Source of the DNA: Candidatus Firestoneibacteriota bacterium
GTDB taxonomy: Bacteria > JACRDZ01
NCBI GenBank assembly: GCA_016212735.1
Contig: JACRDZ010000105.1
Location: 1 to 26,989, forward strand
Reading direction: 5' to 3'
Length of the DNA stretch: 26,989 nucleotides
Positions 15,174 through 22,997 of the stretch are shown here, one piece after another. The notes under the pieces were generated by a model that saw only the letters and a list, made by a program, of their open reading frames with translations, was not told where the DNA came from and searched no databases. Position 1 is the first letter of the stretch; each line of letters opens with the position of its first letter. The position numbers were made by a program, and so were the translations under genes.

Positions 15174-16097
15174 ATGAGATTACTAACCCGTTCGGATTTT
15201 GATGGATTGGGCTGTGCTGTACTTCTCAAAGAAATAAAGATAATCGATGATATAAAATTTGTTCACCCAAAAGATATTCAGGATGGTAAAATTGAAGCAA
15301 CTTCTAACGATATTCTTGCTAATGTCCCTTATGTAAAAGGGTGCGGACTATGGTTTGATCATCATTCAAGTGAAGAAGAAAGAAAAGCATATGGGAAATA
15401 TAAGGGATTGAGCGATCCCTCCGTTGCGAGTTCAGCAAGAGTTATTTTTAATTATTATGGAGGAGATAATAAGTTTATAAATGAACATATTAAGAACCTC
15501 GTTAAATCAGTTGATAAATCAGATTCCGCAAATTTTACTATTGATGAAGTGCTAAACCCTAAAGGTTGGGGATTATTGTCTTTTATTATAGACCCCAGAA
15601 CAGGATTAGGCAGATACAAAGATTACAGAATAAGCAATTATCAGCTTATGATGGATATGATTGATTACTGCCGGGAAAAAAGTATTGATGAAATACTTGA
15701 AATATATGATGTTAAAGAAAGAATTAAACGTTATTTTGAGCAATCAAAACTCTTTGTGGAAATGATAAAAGCTAATGTAACTATACGAAAAAATGTTATT
15801 GTTCTTGACCTTCGAAATGTAAAAGAAATATTTACAGGAAACCGTTTTATCCTTTATAGTCTTTATCCTGAACAGAATATTTCAATTCAAATAATTTGGG
15901 GACTTCATAATCAAAATATTGTTATGACTTGCGGATACAGTATTATTAATAGAACATCAAAAATCAATATTGGATCTCTTATGCTTAAATATGGAGGAGG
16001 CGGGCATAAACAAGTTGGCACATGTCAGGTCCCAATTGATAAAGCTGACATTATTCTTGAGGAATTAATATATCAGATGAATAAGGTTGTGAACTAA
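15174..16097 (+). CDS. DHH-family phosphoesterase
   Basis: The 307-residue product has the DHH superfamily motifs: DFDG at 8-11, WFDHHSS with the DHH triad at 62-64, and the C-terminal DHHA1 signature GGGGHKQVG. These proteins are Mn-dependent phosphoesterases that act on small nucleotides, nanoRNA, or polyphosphate; the target cannot be told here. An ATG at 15165 is only one base from the GAAGGAG site and cannot be used; the ATG at 15174 is 10 bases away, so I start there. It is the third gene of the operon after the class IV aminotransferase (23-base gap). Confidence 0.87.
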   Translation: MRLLTRSDFDGLGCAVLLKEIKIIDDIKFVHPKDIQDGKIEATSNDILANVPYVKGCGLWFDHHSSEEERKAYGKYKGLSDPSVASSARVIFNYYGGDNKFINEHIKNLVKSVDKSDSANFTIDEVLNPKGWGLLSFIIDPRTGLGRYKDYRISNYQLMMDMIDYCREKSIDEILEIYDVKERIKRYFEQSKLFVEMIKANVTIRKNVIVLDLRNVKEIFTGNRFILYSLYPEQNISIQIIWGLHNQNIVMTCGYSIINRTSKINIGSLMLKYGGGGHKQVGTCQVPIDKADIILEELIYQMNKVVN

Positions 16098-16144
16098 CAT
16101 ATGAAATTAAATATATATAGAATTATTATTATACAATACATAAC

Positions 16145-16295
16145 GAGACTGTCGGAAAAGTCCCAAAATATTTTAAAAAATAAAAAATTGGACATGTGAT
16201 GAAATGATGTCTCGACCCGACCTCGTCGTTTATAAGCCAAATTTGGAAGCCTTTTATTTTACTTTTTTTTGTCATTTTAGTTTTTCGACAGCCTC
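16145..16295. mobile_element. MITE-like element with 16-base terminal inverted repeats
   Basis: The ends GAGACTGTCGGAAAA (16145) and, in reverse complement, GAGGCTGTCGAAAAA (16295) form a terminal inverted repeat around about 120 non-coding bases. The TIR recalls ends of IS1182/IS5-type elements (GRCTGTCnnAAAA), but no transposase frame is present, so it is a non-autonomous remnant. The first 60 bases match 17717-17778 in direct orientation. Confidence 0.65.
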
Positions 16296-16365
16296 AACAT
16301 TTGAACTCACTAGTTTTTACGGAGCGCAACGGAGTAAAAATCCAATGCAGTGATTTGTTGAAAAT

Positions 16366-16626
16366 TTATTTATATGTCAATGGATATTTTTCGGGATTTT
16401 CTAAAATTTCTGTGGTTAAGTCCACATCTAATTTGGGCCAGTATAAATGATGTCCGTGCATTAACTCCACATCAGTAATTGATGATATTTTAGCATCTTT
16501 AAACCATGGATATTCGTTGAAAGAAAGGAAAAATTCTTTACCATTCAAATATATCCAGAATCCATGTTCTGAAATATTAGTTATTTCTGGTTTTGAGATG
16601 TTCTTTCCATTTTTTAATAATTTCAT
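16366..16626 (-). CDS. DUF2442 protein
   Basis: The 86-residue protein (start MKLLKNGKNISKPEI) has the DUF2442 features: GFWIYLNGKEFFLSFNEYPWF in the middle, a HGHHLYWP segment and a terminal DLTTEILENPEKYP. An in-frame TTG at 16644 is possible, but an AAAGG site lies 7 bases before the ATG at 16626. It overlaps the end of the DUF4160 gene by 50 bases. DUF2442 and DUF4160 often sit side by side in bacterial genomes and have been listed as toxin-antitoxin-like pairs; which partner acts as antitoxin is not settled, and no toxin activity is visible in this protein. Confidence 0.8.
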   Translation of the reverse strand: MKLLKNGKNISKPEITNISEHGFWIYLNGKEFFLSFNEYPWFKDAKISSITDVELMHGHHLYWPKLDVDLTTEILENPEKYPLTYK

Positions 16627-16825
16627 TTTTACGCCTTTCAACAATTTTTTGCAAAGAATTCAATTGTTTTGCAGAAAAGCCCGAGTAATTTACTAATGCA
16701 ACCGTAGGTTCCAACCAAAATTTTGCTTCTCCTTCAGGAGAAATAATATGAACATGCATTCTATCTTCTTCTTTAGAGAAAAAGTGGAATCTATAGTTTC
16801 CTATTTTGAATACTGTTGGGCTCAA
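16577..16825 (-). CDS. DUF4160 protein
   Basis: The 82-residue protein opens SPTVFKIGNYRFHFFSKEEDR, the DUF4160 signature, followed by HVHIISPEGEAKFWLEP and a basic helical tail. The start is a TTG at 16825 with a GGAGG site 10 bases upstream; no ATG fits. The end overlaps DUF2442 by 50 bases, so the two are translationally coupled. The family is small and usually paired with DUF2442; a small-protein toxin-antitoxin-type role is proposed from context only. Confidence 0.8.
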   Translation of the reverse strand: MSPTVFKIGNYRFHFFSKEEDRMHVHIISPEGEAKFWLEPTVALVNYSGFSAKQLNSLQKIVERRKNEIIKKWKEHLKTRNN

Positions 16826-16888
16826 AGTTTATTATCCTCCACAAAAAGAATTATACCATATTTTATTCTGGTTTTATTAATTATTTCT

Positions 16889-16916
16889 ATAGTAAAAAAG
16901 TATGGGCGCTATGCAC
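16889..16916. repeat. Partial copy of the IS-like end sequence
   Basis: ATAGTAAAAAA then ATGGGCGCTATGCAC resembles the inner part of the copy at 17749-17778 (ATAGTAAAAAA, ATAGGTGCTATACAC) in the same orientation. The similarity is short and the area is AT-rich. Confidence 0.35.
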
Positions 16917-16965
16917 CACCGACTCTTTTACGTCCCTTTTACTGCTCTTTTACTTTTAGAAATTT

Positions 16966-17700
16966 TTATTTCTTTATATATTCAAGTAATACTGTAATAT
17001 TTTCTTTAGCAGCATTGAACAATGTATAATAATTTACAGCATTAGTAACCATATAGTTAATTTTAGAAATAATTATTCCAAATGCTTTGACTTCTTCCTT
17101 ATCTTTTGATTCATTAAACAAATCTTTATCGGATAATAATTTTGTAATTATTTCATTTAAAACATCTCGTAATCTTTTTGCTCCTCCAATTTGATATTCA
17201 TTTATTGCTCTTCTCATTGAAATTAACATATCTAAAATTATTGTTTTAAGTTTTTTATGCAAATCACTTTTATTTATTTGATCATATAAATTATCAATCT
17301 CTTTTATTATTTCCTTAATATTTGTTGCTTCTATATTTTTTTCAAAGTGTATTTTTGACAAACCATCTTTAATATATTCCAATCTAATTTTAACTTCACT
17401 AGTGATATGTTTTCTAATTGTATCGTTCCAGCTAGCATCAAAATTAAAAATATCAAATGCGCTTATTAATGCAGGAAAAGGTGATAAATAAATTTCTTTA
17501 TTAAGTTCAGGATTTTCTTCAATTGCTAATTTTACTTCTTGTATTAAATTATTTATTTGAAGAATGCATGAAAATAACGATGTTTTATCATTCTGTTTTA
17601 ATGAAAATATTCTTATAAGTTGCTCCTTAACTGTGGACCCATCAGATTTCAAACATAGGTCAACTATTTTATAAAGTCTTTCTGCTGGATTATTATCCAT
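16966..17700 (-). CDS. Unknown helical protein, 244 residues
   Basis: I do not recognise this family. The sequence is almost wholly alpha-helical by its pattern of charged and Leu/Ile residues (LYKIVDLCLK, IKEIIKEIDNLYDQINK, RLRDVLNEIITKLL) with one short aromatic-rich spot, FPALISAFDIFNFDASW, near 75-91. There is no signal peptide, membrane segment or catalytic motif. An AAGGTG site 6 bases before the ATG supports the start. Base use is very AT-rich (9 GC of 60 in 17221-17280), lower than the TIR gene next to it. Element-end copies at 16889-16916 and 17717-17778 lie on both sides, so the gene may have moved with the element. A defence or stress role is only guessed from its neighbours. Confidence 0.7.
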   Translation of the reverse strand: MDNNPAERLYKIVDLCLKSDGSTVKEQLIRIFSLKQNDKTSLFSCILQINNLIQEVKLAIEENPELNKEIYLSPFPALISAFDIFNFDASWNDTIRKHITSEVKIRLEYIKDGLSKIHFEKNIEATNIKEIIKEIDNLYDQINKSDLHKKLKTIILDMLISMRRAINEYQIGGAKRLRDVLNEIITKLLSDKDLFNESKDKEEVKAFGIIISKINYMVTNAVNYYTLFNAAKENITVLLEYIKK

Positions 17701-17716
17701 TTTATCACCTTCTACC

Positions 17717-17778
17717 GAGGCTGTCGGAAAAGTCCCAACATACTAAAAATAGTAAAAAATTAGATAGGTGCTATACAC
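17717..17778. mobile_element. Copy of the MITE-like element end between the TIR and helical genes
   Basis: GAGGCTGTCGGAAAAGTCCC at 17717 starts a stretch that aligns with 16145-16200 of the MITE-like element with few changes. Only one end is present here. It lies between the stop of the TIR gene (17799) and the ribosome site of the helical gene, so it is a remnant or a one-ended insertion. Confidence 0.6.
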
Positions 17779-17798
17779 TTCTTTTACAATTTAACATC

Positions 17799-18815
17799 TT
17801 AAGAGCCTTTGGTTTCATTTTGTAATAGATCGAATCCTGCCTCTTCAGTACTAAGCTCAGGATCATCCCAAGCTTTCTGGAAATGATACTGACTATAATG
17901 ATTATAAATATCAAATGGAGAATTAGTATCCTTTACAATCATGGTAAAATTGAAGTACGCTGCTTGCATATATAAGTATGGATTAAGAAGCATAAAATTT
18001 CCTGCCAATATCATGAAACAAGTTGGAGCACCTTTAAAGTACTTCCACTTTAATCTTTCCCCAACATTTTTGTCTTTTTTGATTTCCTGTAACATTTGAG
18101 TCGTTGTTTTGATTTGTCTAGTGATATAACCGGGTTGTTCTTTTTCGGGACCTTCTCTGAGCTTGGCAAAAGAAGCATGCGTAAGTAAAATGTGGACTGT
18201 TGATTCTTTATTTTGGCTCACTTTCGGAAGAATAAGTTCTCGAGCTTCGATCCCAATTCCACGTTTGAAACCTTCAATCGTAGATCCAACAATTCTAATA
18301 TTTTGTTCTCGTTGCCATATGCGATTGAAAACACGAAAAGCTGTTGCACGATCCGAATAGATTCCTTGAACCCCATTCTTAGATAAATTTCCCAATATTT
18401 CTTCTGGTGCTCCAGCTATCTCTCGAGAAGATATTTCTGTTGATGCAGTAACCTTAAGACTATGGATGTCTTTTGCAATATCAGATAATTTGTCCTTTTT
18501 GTATTTAATAAAGGTACTAAGATACGGTTGAATTCCACTTACGTCGACTGTTTCCTCATAAATAGCAAAAATTGGTTTATTAAGAGCAAAGGCAATACCA
18601 ACTTCATTTTGAATGAAAGCCGAGCTCCCTTGTTCAGTCAACACAGCTAGAAGACAATCAGCAGTGCCAATTTTTTCTTTTAATCGCTGAGGTAAATTAC
18701 CGAGCTTAACATCTTGAGAAACATATGGTGATATTTCGGGCTGAAGCATCTCACATATATTTTTTATAGTTTCGTTAGGTGGGAAACGGCAGCTAATGAA
18801 TGCTTGTATTGCCAT
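17799..18815 (-). CDS. TIR-like protein with a conserved unknown C-terminal domain
   Basis: Residues 1-120 have the outline of a TIR or TIR-like fold: QAFISCRFP (first strand), a G-x-LPQRLKEKI helix, IGTADCLLAVLTEQ (strand and loop), and FIQNEVGIAFALNKPIFAIYEE. E71 is at the place of the catalytic Glu of NAD-cleaving TIR proteins. Residues about 150-325 form a second domain (RVFNRIWQREQNIRIVGST, KGAPTCFMILAGNFMLLNPY, HFQKAWDD) that recalls the PLD-like pseudo-domain of regulators of the DUF5919 type but shows no HKD. Such two-domain layouts are often effectors in which the second domain senses a signal. An AAGGAG site precedes the ATG. Base composition is nearer 40% GC in sampled lines, higher than the neighbouring gene. 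TIR assignment is by pattern, not proof. Confidence 0.62.
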   Translation of the reverse strand: MAIQAFISCRFPPNETIKNICEMLQPEISPYVSQDVKLGNLPQRLKEKIGTADCLLAVLTEQGSSAFIQNEVGIAFALNKPIFAIYEETVDVSGIQPYLSTFIKYKKDKLSDIAKDIHSLKVTASTEISSREIAGAPEEILGNLSKNGVQGIYSDRATAFRVFNRIWQREQNIRIVGSTIEGFKRGIGIEARELILPKVSQNKESTVHILLTHASFAKLREGPEKEQPGYITRQIKTTTQMLQEIKKDKNVGERLKWKYFKGAPTCFMILAGNFMLLNPYLYMQAAYFNFTMIVKDTNSPFDIYNHYSQYHFQKAWDDPELSTEEAGFDLLQNETKGS

Positions 18816-18847
18816 ATTTATTCTCCTTCCTATTATTTTAACATTTA

Positions 18848-18885
18848 GGCATCCTTTCCGAAATGTTTTTTTTCGGAAAGATGCC
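18848..18885. promoter_or_regulatory. Stem-loop upstream of the TIR gene
   Basis: GGCATCCTTTCCGAAA (18848-18863) pairs with TTTCGGAAAGATGCC (18871-18885) with one bulged C, around a 7-base loop. It lies 33 bases upstream of the TIR start on the minus strand, so it could be a 5' leader hairpin or a terminator for a lost gene. Confidence 0.55.
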
Positions 18886-19288
18886 GGGTGAACGAAGCCG
18901 TATATTTTTTATTTTATTATTACATATATTATTATGGATTTTCAATTATGAGTTTTTTCTATTGATATTGAATATATTATTCTTTTTTTTGACTGTTTGC
19001 AACTAAAATTTGATGGAATTTTATAATATGGGTGGACTTCCCCCGATTCAGTAGACACCGCTTGAGCAAGTGGAGCTGGACATATCAAATAATACTGCTT
19101 ATTTTTAGCTGGATAGTAATCCATCTGCCACATTAGATTTAAATATAGATTCCCACCATAACTGATGCCCTGCGCATTATTCCATGAGTTATTGACAATA
19201 AATAACAAGTTATGATAGATTAATAAAAAGTTTATTTTTATCAATCATATATTAATGTATGCTAATAAAATAATAGAGAATTAATTAA
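18886..19288. other. Spacer between the TIR gene and the 1213-residue gene
   Basis: I see no convincing gene. A 100-codon minus-strand frame at 18942-19244 lacks a ribosome site and has no recognisable content. The stretch around 19025-19060 (TGGACTTCCCCCGATTCAGT) recalls IS terminal sequences, so this may be the decayed tail of an insertion. AT content rises again close to 19289, where the next gene starts with no clear Shine-Dalgarno sequence. Confidence 0.45.
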
Positions 19289-22200
19289 ATGCCGGGAAAA
19301 TTAAATTTACTTTATAAAAAACCTTTCTATAATAATATAATAAATTTATCATGTTCCATTTGCATTCATCTTTTTCTTTTTTTCAGCCTAAATTTGATGC
19401 CGCGAACAATTACTTCAGTTCCATGGAAAAAAATGCACAACATCAGAAATAGCAACGCATTGGTAAATCTGACTAAAGGAATGAAAATAATAAATCTGAT
19501 ACAGCCTAAAAAACCCAAAATTAAAAAGATAGAAAAACCGGAAATTCTAAAAGAAGTTAAAGGTGAGCAGATATTTAAGCCAAAAATTGATATCCCTGTG
19601 CTAAAAGAAAATAAACCTCTTGAAAAACTTGCTCCGCAGAAACAAACAACAGAAAGTAAATTTAATCTATATCCGCGTCCTAGATTGGCACCTGCTGTTT
19701 CCCATCCAGAAGTAAATCGAGGAGTACGTTCAATAACAGAGAGATCTCCTCTTTCATATCACCTCAGAGGAAACCCGGCAGAACCGCTGTCTGTTCCAGA
19801 AATTGAAAAAATTACAGATAAACATGAACCAGTGAAAAGTAATCTTGAAGAAAACAAACCTTTTAAAAATGTTAGTGAAAAAATAAGTAAAAAACAGCTT
19901 CTGACTAATGTAAATGGAAGAAATTATAAACAAATCAGCAGCCTTGAACCAAAAAAAGCCGCAGAAAATAAAAATGAACCATCTTCAAAAAATAAAAATG
20001 AAGATATAAAAAAGGCTTCAATAATTGAGAAGGATAAATTAGTCTCCCCAATGGGAACATTTGAAAACAAAATAAATGATATAGATAATAATACACCTCA
20101 TTTGTCTTTTGCCCCCAGAGGATATGATGAATTAACAAAAACTTTTAATAAAACTACAGGTGAGAGAGTAATTAAATATACTGATACAAAGATAGATAGA
20201 GGAGTTGATACAGAATTACCGGATGTTATTAGAGTATATAAAAGAGGGAATAAATCTATTGTTAAGGAAAGTCCATTAAAACAGCGTGTTAATTATACAT
20301 CTCTTAATAAAAGTAATATAAAAGAAATTAAAGTTGCTTCTTTAATCCAGGACACAAAAACTCATGAAGAATCACGTGCAGAATTAATAAAAGAAGGAAA
20401 TATTAAACCTGTAAATATTAAAACAGAAACAAAAATAGAACAATCAGATACAAAATATTACACTAAAGTAGAAAAAGAATTCACTACAAAGACTTATATG
20501 TCAATGATGGAGAATGAAAATTATGAGAATATATCAGTATATGAACCTAATATATCTTCTGGCCCTCAGGGATCTGCTCAGGATATTGACAGAGGATTAA
20601 GAAATCCTACTGAAGATAAAATAATTAAATTATCAAATGCTAATACTAATAAAGAAGTTGAAGTAAAAACACCAGAAATTATAAGATTGAATAATAAAAA
20701 AGAGAAATCTGTTGTTAGTAATAAATCCTTAATAAATGATAATAAATACAAAAATAATTTTAAAGAGGGAAATGTTAAAAAGATTGATGCAAAAGAAAAT
20801 AAAACAGAATTAAAAATTAAAGAATCTTCAAATGTTACAGAAGAACAAAAAATCGGAACGTACGATAATTTAAGCAGTATATCTGTTAAATCGAAAGAAA
20901 AAACAGAAAAGATAAGTAAAAACATTGTATCAAAAGAAGATTCAAAGATTTTAAAAAATATTATTAATAAGGACAGTGATAAAGTAATTAAAAACAGCAA
21001 ACAGGAAAATGCACCAGAAAAAAAGTTTGATACGTCTCTTTCAATTTATGATGAAGTGATCTCTTCCGCAGAAAAAAAAGAAGAAATAAAAGACGCAAAA
21101 GTAATAGATAATAAAGATTTGCATACGCTGAATAAATCAAATCTTGTAAAAACTCCAAAGATAAAAAGAATGGTAGACCGTAATCCTGTTATTGCATCAC
21201 GCAGTACACCTTTAACTGTTGTCAGCAGAGGAGGGACAGTTACTCCAAATATTGTTGGAGAAGTTCCAGCCCATTCTAAATCAAAAGATATTAAAAAAGA
21301 AACAAAAAAAGAAGAAATAAAAAAACAAAATGTATTATTCCCAATTAATACGGATAAAAGTGATATTAAAAAACTGGTGTTCAAAGAAAATAACGATATT
21401 AAAACTGAAGAAAAAATGGAAAATAAGGAAAAGTCTAAAAATGTCCCAACGCAATCTCTTGTTCAAGAAAATATTGATGATAAAATTAAAAAAGAAGCAA
21501 TTTCCATTGAAAAAAGACCTTTAGCTGATATTTTTGAAAAAAAAGAACTACCTGAATTAAAAGAAAAAGCAGTAGTGAATACAACAAAAAAAGTAGGTGA
21601 GAATAAAAAATCTTATGATGCTGCAAAAGATAAAAAACCTGAAAAAACCAGTAAAACAATAAAAGAAACATCTATTGCTACTGATGAAAGAAGGAAAGAA
21701 AAAGGCGAGTTCCCTAATATTGAAGTTGTATACCATAATGCAACAAAGGTTTTGGAGCTTGGAGATGAATTAGAAGTAACACTTGAAGGTGATTCAGGAG
21801 AATTTGCTGCTTCATTTGATATTGGATTATATCATACTAAAATTCCAATGATTGAAGTTTCTCCAGGAGTGTATCGCGGAATATACAGAGTAATGAAAGG
21901 AGATAATATCAGTAATGCAAATATTATAGGCAATCTGATGAATAGTTACGGTAATCAGTCTTTTATGATTGCATCAAATCCTGTAAGTTTAGATACAAGT
22001 CCTGGTATAACAATAGTTGCCCCAACAAGCGGTATAGTTGATAACCCCGGTCAAACAGTAGTTGGTGTTGTGGATGATCCTCAGATAAAAGTCGTTCAAT
22101 TATCTGTTAATGGTGAAATTACTAATGATATCCCAGTTGATAAGAATTATTTTAATTTTGATGTTAAATTAAAAGAAGGTGAAAATATTATTGAAGTTTC

Positions 22201-22930
22201 TGCTTCAGATATTCAAGGGAATACAGGTAAAGATCGTATAGAATTAACTTACGCTACTTATAAATCAGGTCCAAAGGTTTTTATTACTTCTCCTCCTGAT
22301 GGAGAAGTAATAAATGTGTTAAAAAGTCCTGTAATTGAAATCAGTGGAACAGTTAGTGATCAAAGTATTACACAGGCTAAACTTATAGGTAACGGATTTA
22401 CTATGTATATAGGTGTAAGGAATGGTGAGTTTTATCAAAAAGTAACTGTTCTGGCCGAAATAAACAGTTATGTTGTAGAAGTTATAGATAAAAAAGGGAC
22501 AATGGGTATGAGTGAGCCCATTACTATTAAAGCATTTGGATTGAAAAATTATGATGCAATTATAACTCTGGAGTGGGATATTTCTAATGCAGATATAGAT
22601 TTAGTATTAAAAAGTCCTACAGGTAAAAGTATTTCCCGAAAAGCACGTTCTTTTACAATACCTGGATGTAAATTGGAGTTATATACTAATAAAGGATCGT
22701 TGGGACAGGAAGTAGTAAGTTTACGTCAGGCTGCGGCAGGATTATATAATATAATCATTAAAAATCATGGATCATTTAGAACTGTTAATACATCACTAAG
22801 TATTACATTCAAGGATTCAAAGGAATCTTCTAAAGTTAATGCGAAACAATTTGGGCCAAAAGCTTTGAAAGCAGGTGAAGAATGGGAAATATATTTTGTT
22901 TGTCTTCCAGAGGAACAGGGGGGGCAATAA
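19289..22930 (+). CDS. TonB-type anchored envelope protein with long K/E-rich linker and Ig-like/YfaP-like C-terminus
   Basis: The 1213-residue protein has a transmembrane anchor at about 18-36, with SICIH at 23-27 matching the S-x3-H motif (SVCIH) of E. coli TonB that couples to ExbB/ExbD. A K/P-rich segment follows, then about 700 residues of Lys/Glu/Asn-rich, low-complexity sequence with imperfect repeats (IDRGV-x5-LPDVIRV, IDRGL-x-n-TPEIIRL, VKTPKIKRM). From about 805 come folded modules: a beta module with VTLEGDSGEFAASFDIG and PGVYRGIYRV (805-900), two Ig-like domains (905-992 and 993-1084), and a YfaP/DUF2135-like domain (1087-1180) with ITLEWDISNADIDLVLKSP. No TonB C-terminal domain is present. 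It should span the periplasm, with its head on the far side. The start has only a weak ribosome site; no ExbBD is in the window. Confidence 0.7.
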   Translation: MPGKLNLLYKKPFYNNIINLSCSICIHLFLFFSLNLMPRTITSVPWKKMHNIRNSNALVNLTKGMKIINLIQPKKPKIKKIEKPEILKEVKGEQIFKPKIDIPVLKENKPLEKLAPQKQTTESKFNLYPRPRLAPAVSHPEVNRGVRSITERSPLSYHLRGNPAEPLSVPEIEKITDKHEPVKSNLEENKPFKNVSEKISKKQLLTNVNGRNYKQISSLEPKKAAENKNEPSSKNKNEDIKKASIIEKDKLVSPMGTFENKINDIDNNTPHLSFAPRGYDELTKTFNKTTGERVIKYTDTKIDRGVDTELPDVIRVYKRGNKSIVKESPLKQRVNYTSLNKSNIKEIKVASLIQDTKTHEESRAELIKEGNIKPVNIKTETKIEQSDTKYYTKVEKEFTTKTYMSMMENENYENISVYEPNISSGPQGSAQDIDRGLRNPTEDKIIKLSNANTNKEVEVKTPEIIRLNNKKEKSVVSNKSLINDNKYKNNFKEGNVKKIDAKENKTELKIKESSNVTEEQKIGTYDNLSSISVKSKEKTEKISKNIVSKEDSKILKNIINKDSDKVIKNSKQENAPEKKFDTSLSIYDEVISSAEKKEEIKDAKVIDNKDLHTLNKSNLVKTPKIKRMVDRNPVIASRSTPLTVVSRGGTVTPNIVGEVPAHSKSKDIKKETKKEEIKKQNVLFPINTDKSDIKKLVFKENNDIKTEEKMENKEKSKNVPTQSLVQENIDDKIKKEAISIEKRPLADIFEKKELPELKEKAVVNTTKKVGENKKSYDAAKDKKPEKTSKTIKETSIATDERRKEKGEFPNIEVVYHNATKVLELGDELEVTLEGDSGEFAASFDIGLYHTKIPMIEVSPGVYRGIYRVMKGDNISNANIIGNLMNSYGNQSFMIASNPVSLDTSPGITIVAPTSGIVDNPGQTVVGVVDDPQIKVVQLSVNGEITNDIPVDKNYFNFDVKLKEGENIIEVSASDIQGNTGKDRIELTYATYKSGPKVFITSPPDGEVINVLKSPVIEISGTVSDQSITQAKLIGNGFTMYIGVRNGEFYQKVTVLAEINSYVVEVIDKKGTMGMSEPITIKAFGLKNYDAIITLEWDISNADIDLVLKSPTGKSISRKARSFTIPGCKLELYTNKGSLGQEVVSLRQAAAGLYNIIIKNHGSFRTVNTSLSITFKDSKESSKVNAKQFGPKALKAGEEWEIYFVCLPEEQGGQ

Positions 22931-22940
22931 TGTTATCACT

Positions 22941-22968
22941 GGTACAAGCTTATTTATTATGATATAAT
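22941..22968 (+). promoter_or_regulatory. Possible extended -10 promoter of ilvE
   Basis: TGATATAAT at 22960-22968 is an extended -10, with a weak GGTACA (22941-22946) 16 bases upstream. The ATG of ilvE follows at 22998 after an AGAGGAGG site. Confidence 0.4.
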
Positions 22969-22997
22969 TATTTCTTATTTTTAAAGAGGAGGTTTTT

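Noticed and set aside
18942..19244. 100-codon minus-strand frame
   Set aside because: No ribosome site, no known motif and an odd composition; perhaps a decayed insertion, but not supported as a gene.
20578..21384. Two minus-strand hydrophobic frames of 140 and 112 codons inside the 1213-residue gene
   Set aside because: They are the complement of the Lys/Glu-rich linker, which reads as Phe/Leu/Ser on the other strand; they are not membrane proteins.
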